Of a stretch of DNA of 64,000 bases, positions 61,571 to 64,000 are shown piece after piece. The notes below the pieces were generated by a model. That model did no database searches. It saw nothing but the letters and a program-made list of their open reading frames with translations, and had not been told where the DNA came from. The DNA is taken from positions 11,423,287-11,487,286 of the forward strand of contig CP136061.1 in assembly GCA_032622095.1 (NCBI GenBank), read 5' to 3'. This stretch comes from Siphonodentalium dalli (taxonomy: Eukaryota > Mollusca > Scaphopoda > Gadilida > Siphonodentaliidae). Every line of letters starts with the position of its first letter. Positions within the stretch are counted from its first letter, which is position 1. The position numbers were made by a program, and so were the translations under genes.

Positions 61571-61642
61571 CACAGGGAGCCTCACACAGATGGAAGCATG
61601 CACTGCAGAGTGCCGTCTGCTCCAGTCTATGTAGGGCTCTAT
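61571..61642 (+). mobile_element. Family F micro-element, copy 2 (about 72 bp)
   Basis: CACAGGGAGCCTCACAC at the left and GTAGGGCTCTATA at the right match the inverted ends of copy 1. The interior shares GAAGCAT, AGAGTG and CGTCTGCTC in the same order as the reverse complement of 56483-56555. It lies only about 12 bp beyond family A copy 4, whereas copy 1 lies inside family A copy 2. Confidence 0.55.
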
Positions 61643-61769
61643 AAAGGGCTAAATGATTTTATGAGCGATTTTGCTTTGCGTTGCTTGCAATTATGGAATT
61701 TCTCCTGGGTAATTAATTCAATGTTTATTGCGATATCGGTCAAGTCTGAGAATAATGTGCCTGTCATTT

Positions 61770-61862
61770 GCAGAATGAGGTCCCCAGAGGGTGAATTTAG
61801 TGAAGCTATCCCGCATAGCAGGCTAACATCACTAAATTCACCCTCTGGGGACCTTATTCTGC
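61770..61862. repeat. 93-bp foldback with 34-bp arms
   Basis: GCAGAATGAGGTCCCCAGAG and the following GGTGAATTTAGTGA pair with TCACTAAATTCACC and CTCTGGGGACCTTATTCTGC across a ~25-base loop. One mismatch (G against T) is visible. The arms are too alike for an old structure. I see no other copy in the window. The 159-codon plus-strand frame 61598-62077 runs through both arms and family F, which argues against its being a gene. Confidence 0.85.
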
Positions 61863-62338
61863 TTAGGCCTCATCTTCTCTGGAAAGTTTCTTTATTATCA
61901 AATTTCTATAGATTCTATTTCTTTTTTAGATTAATATTATTTACCCTAAGGTGTCTGACCTGTTCATGCCCTCAGGATATTTCATCCTTAGTTGGAACAT
62001 CCAGTTTTATATTACGTTTCGCTGACGTCGGGTGTTGTTCTCGATGTCTGAGTCAGTATGTGAGACATCTGACATGATATAAGTGGTAGTTGTGATTACT
62101 GACTAGCTTTTGTGAGCATTTGATATAACCCTAATGTGTTGTTGGATTCTTGTTGTAAGAGTTTAAAACAGATTGTTGGGAGCGGTTTAATTTTTTATAA
62201 ATTATTTGTGGAGTGCTTTTGTCAAGTGTTTGAGGTACATGTATATGTCCTGTCAGGTTTCGGAGGGGTGTACCACTAGGTTATTGTCCAGTATTTGGGA
62301 GTTGTATACTGGGCAGAGCTTTGGCAATGTTGATTATA

Positions 62339-62695
62339 TTAGTTAAGTTTTACTTGTGCTTTTGGCTTTAGAGGGCGTTTCCGTGGTAGGGTATCTTTTT
62401 TCAGTCTGATTTCAGTGACTGAAATGAAGTAGGGGTCTTTGACCTTTTCCTTTTTTAGGTATTCTAGTCTGACCATATTCCTCTTTCTTAGCTCCAAATT
62501 GAGTCTTGTTAGGAGTGTATCTATTGCTTCTTCTGCCTCATTTCTTTCCGTAAGTGGGAATGAGGCATTGAGTTTGGCAATGAATTCCGATTTGTCAAGT
62601 CGGGATTGTGTGAGTTCTTTGTTGATTTGTATAATGTTAAGTGAAGCCAGGGTTGGGTAAATGTGGCCGTATTTGGGAAGCACATACCCCGCACC
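62339..62695 (-). CDS. Possible terminal exon of an unrecognised protein (118 codons plus stop)
   Basis: The minus strand is open from 62725 to a TAA at 62341-62339. The only upstream initiator in this frame is GTG, unlikely in a eukaryote. A good 3' splice acceptor, TTTTCTCCCAACAG, lies immediately before 62695, so I read it as an exon beginning at codon GGT. The product starts GAGYVLPKYGHIYP and is hydrophilic and charged. Its middle (LTERNEAEEAIDTLLTRLN) looks helical and perhaps coiled coil. Its C-terminus is strongly basic (KKDTLPRKRPLKPKAQVKLN). I do not recognise the family. Composition is less repeat-like than the surroundings, which favours a real or recently real coding segment. It could be a piece of a mobile-element protein. 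No canonical AATAAA is visible just downstream, and I could not place an upstream exon. Confidence 0.22.
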   Translation of the reverse strand, partial: GAGYVLPKYGHIYPTLASLNIIQINKELTQSRLDKSEFIAKLNASFPLTERNEAEEAIDTLLTRLNLELRKRNMVRLEYLKKEKVKDPYFISVTEIRLKKDTLPRKRPLKPKAQVKLN

Positions 62696-62725
62696 CTGTT
62701 GGGAGAAAATTTTGCTGTTTATCAC

Positions 62726-63660
62726 TGAAAATTAGCCATTTCCTTGCACTTGAGACAACTTTTTTAATTAAACATTTCTTTGATACAGACCTTGTTTTGA
62801 GGTAGAATGTCTGCACGCAGCGACTGCCAGACCTCCCGTATTCATGGCTGTAGCTCAGAATTCAGCCCCCACCAATGACTTACCGATGTATAATGTGCAT
62901 TTTGAGGGGAAATAGTGGGTCAGAAAGTTGGAACTTATAGACAGAAATCTAATGTAAATTAAAATACAAGAGGCTGATTACTACTAAACATTCGCCAACA
63001 AAGCATTACCCAGGATGGTGTAGACAACTGTGCACTGGGTCCTCGCTACTGACCATGTCTTATTCAGGCACCAAGTGCAGAATTCCTTGCAATCTTTATT
63101 CATCAGTGTTAGTGATCGCTCGTCCTGTGTAAAAAGGGAGCTGAGCTAGGACTGGCTATTTTGTGGCCAATATTTAGTCAATGTTGGGAGGAGATTTAGG
63201 CTGCTGGATGGCCTGCCGTAGTAGCAGAAACACTGGTGAAGCTTCAAGGAGTGTCTTTTTTTGTTTTTGTGCGTATGGCTCCTGTGTGCAGATATTAGTT
63301 TGTTGGATACTAACTCGTTGACTAAGAGGTATAAGTTGTTCGATCAAGCAGCGGTTTAAGAATTATATGTGTTGTTCCGCTTTGACGATTTTAATTCGGA
63401 CATTTCTTGTGGGCTTGTATAAAGGATTTTTTTATAGGGGGATATTGATTTTCACGTGTGGAGATTTTTCGTGTCTTTTGGCGGGATGATACAGGACACG
63501 CCTTCATCACGCCTTCTATTATCCGTATTTGAGGTTGGTTCACATGTGTCGGATTGTTCGACTTCTGTGTCTGTGGTGAGCTATACATCGCTGGATGATG
63601 ATACGGCTGTAATTTGTGTAATATAGTAAGTAGTTGGGATGATTAGTTACAAGATTAAAG
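62726..63660. other. No feature seen
   Basis: No long frame, tandem repeat or convincing inverted repeat. If the 62339-62695 exon is real, its upstream exons on the minus strand should lie here or beyond the window. I could not identify one. Confidence 0.45.
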
Positions 63661-63884
63661 GTTCGTTCGGCCACGGTGTCAGTGTTTGTAACTGCAGTTG
63701 AGCACCAAGGCCGAACGGCAAGTACACCGCTGCCAAACGGCAAGTGCAATGTACACTGCGGCCGAACGGCAAGTACACCATGGCCGAAAGGCAACTACAA
63801 CCCGGCCGAATGGCATGAACACCATGATTAGATTTCTGGTTTGTATCATCTTTTTTCAGTTTAATGAACGTACACCGCGGCAAC
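63661..63884 (+). mobile_element. Family D element, copy 2, left-truncated and interrupted by copy 3
   Basis: From GTTCGTTCGGCC at 63661 it aligns with copy 1 from about 57343: CAGTGTTTGTAACTGCAG, then GAACGGCAAGTACACC tandem units, GATTTCTGGTTTGTAT and CTTTTTTCAGTTT. The left terminal repeat is missing. At the TA of GGCAACTA, where copy 1 continues, copy 2 is broken by the start of copy 3. Confidence 0.85.
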
Positions 63885-64000
63885 TACCCTGCTTGACAAA
63901 ACAAGTGTCCACCTAACCGCGGTGCAGTTAGCGTTGCCACCGTGGCTGAAATGCAACTACACCGCGGCTCCACCGGCTAACTACAGTTGGGCCGCGGTGT
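63885..64000 (-). mobile_element. Family D element, copy 3, cut by the window edge
   Basis: TACCCTGCTTGACAAAACAA at 63885 is the family D terminus. The following 90 bp match the reverse complement of the right arm of copy 1, including GTTAGCGTTGCCACCG and GCTCCACCGGCTAACTAC. It is therefore inserted in the opposite orientation, at a TA inside copy 2. Confidence 0.85.

Noticed and set aside
61598-62077. 159-codon plus-strand frame as a gene
   Set aside because: It runs through family F and both arms of the 93-bp foldback, is rich in Leu/Ser/Cys without a recognisable domain, and has no splice or homology support.
53036-64000. tRNA or rRNA genes
   Set aside because: I looked for TTCGAATC-like T-arms and cloverleaf spacing. 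The only such words are the CGAATC repeats of family E, which do not form a cloverleaf.

Overview
The window is repeat-rich eukaryotic DNA with no gene I can name. It is almost certainly from an animal. The dense mix of short non-autonomous DNA transposons and several unrelated minisatellites, plus the ~165-bp 'aagtccaaaaaggggcg' repeat with a GGAC-type tail, suggests a marine invertebrate, perhaps a mollusc. That placement is an inference, not something the sequence proves.

Positions 1-52935 (83% of the window) are one uninterrupted head-to-tail satellite with a 56-bp monomer. It holds exactly 945 complete monomers from 1 to 52908, once ten small indel monomers (net -12 bp) are allowed for. 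The array enters from the left edge and runs into a 100-N assembly gap (52936-53035), so neither end is seen. Inside it, blocks of tens of monomers recur with the same order of rare variants. Their offsets are always whole multiples of 56 bp: 280, 392, 448, 560, 840, 1008, 1176, 2296, ~3528, ~3584, ~10696 and ~18424 after indel correction. This is the footprint of in-register unequal exchange or block amplification. No reading frame in the array is credible as a gene.

After the gap come an 18-bp satellite (53036-54128) and then about 10 kb of nested mobile-element remnants. The families, labelled here, are: A, a TTAA-flanked piggyBac-like foldback MITE with two 69-bp near-perfect hairpins, four copies; B, a TA-CAGT-ended palindromic MITE, two copies, one split by an A insertion; C, a G-run-ended inverted-repeat element splitting a 19-bp satellite; D, a TA-flanked element whose third copy is inserted into the second; E, a hAT-like element with an 8-bp target duplication; and F, a ~73-bp micro-element, two copies. 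A ~165-bp tandem repeat with a tetranucleotide tail lies at 59253-59942.

The only protein-coding suggestion is a weak one: a possible terminal exon on the minus strand at 62339-62695, with a good splice acceptor but no recognised family. Nothing here forms an operon or pathway. The biology on show is repeat turnover: homogenisation of a large satellite, and transposons landing in one another at diagnosable target sites.
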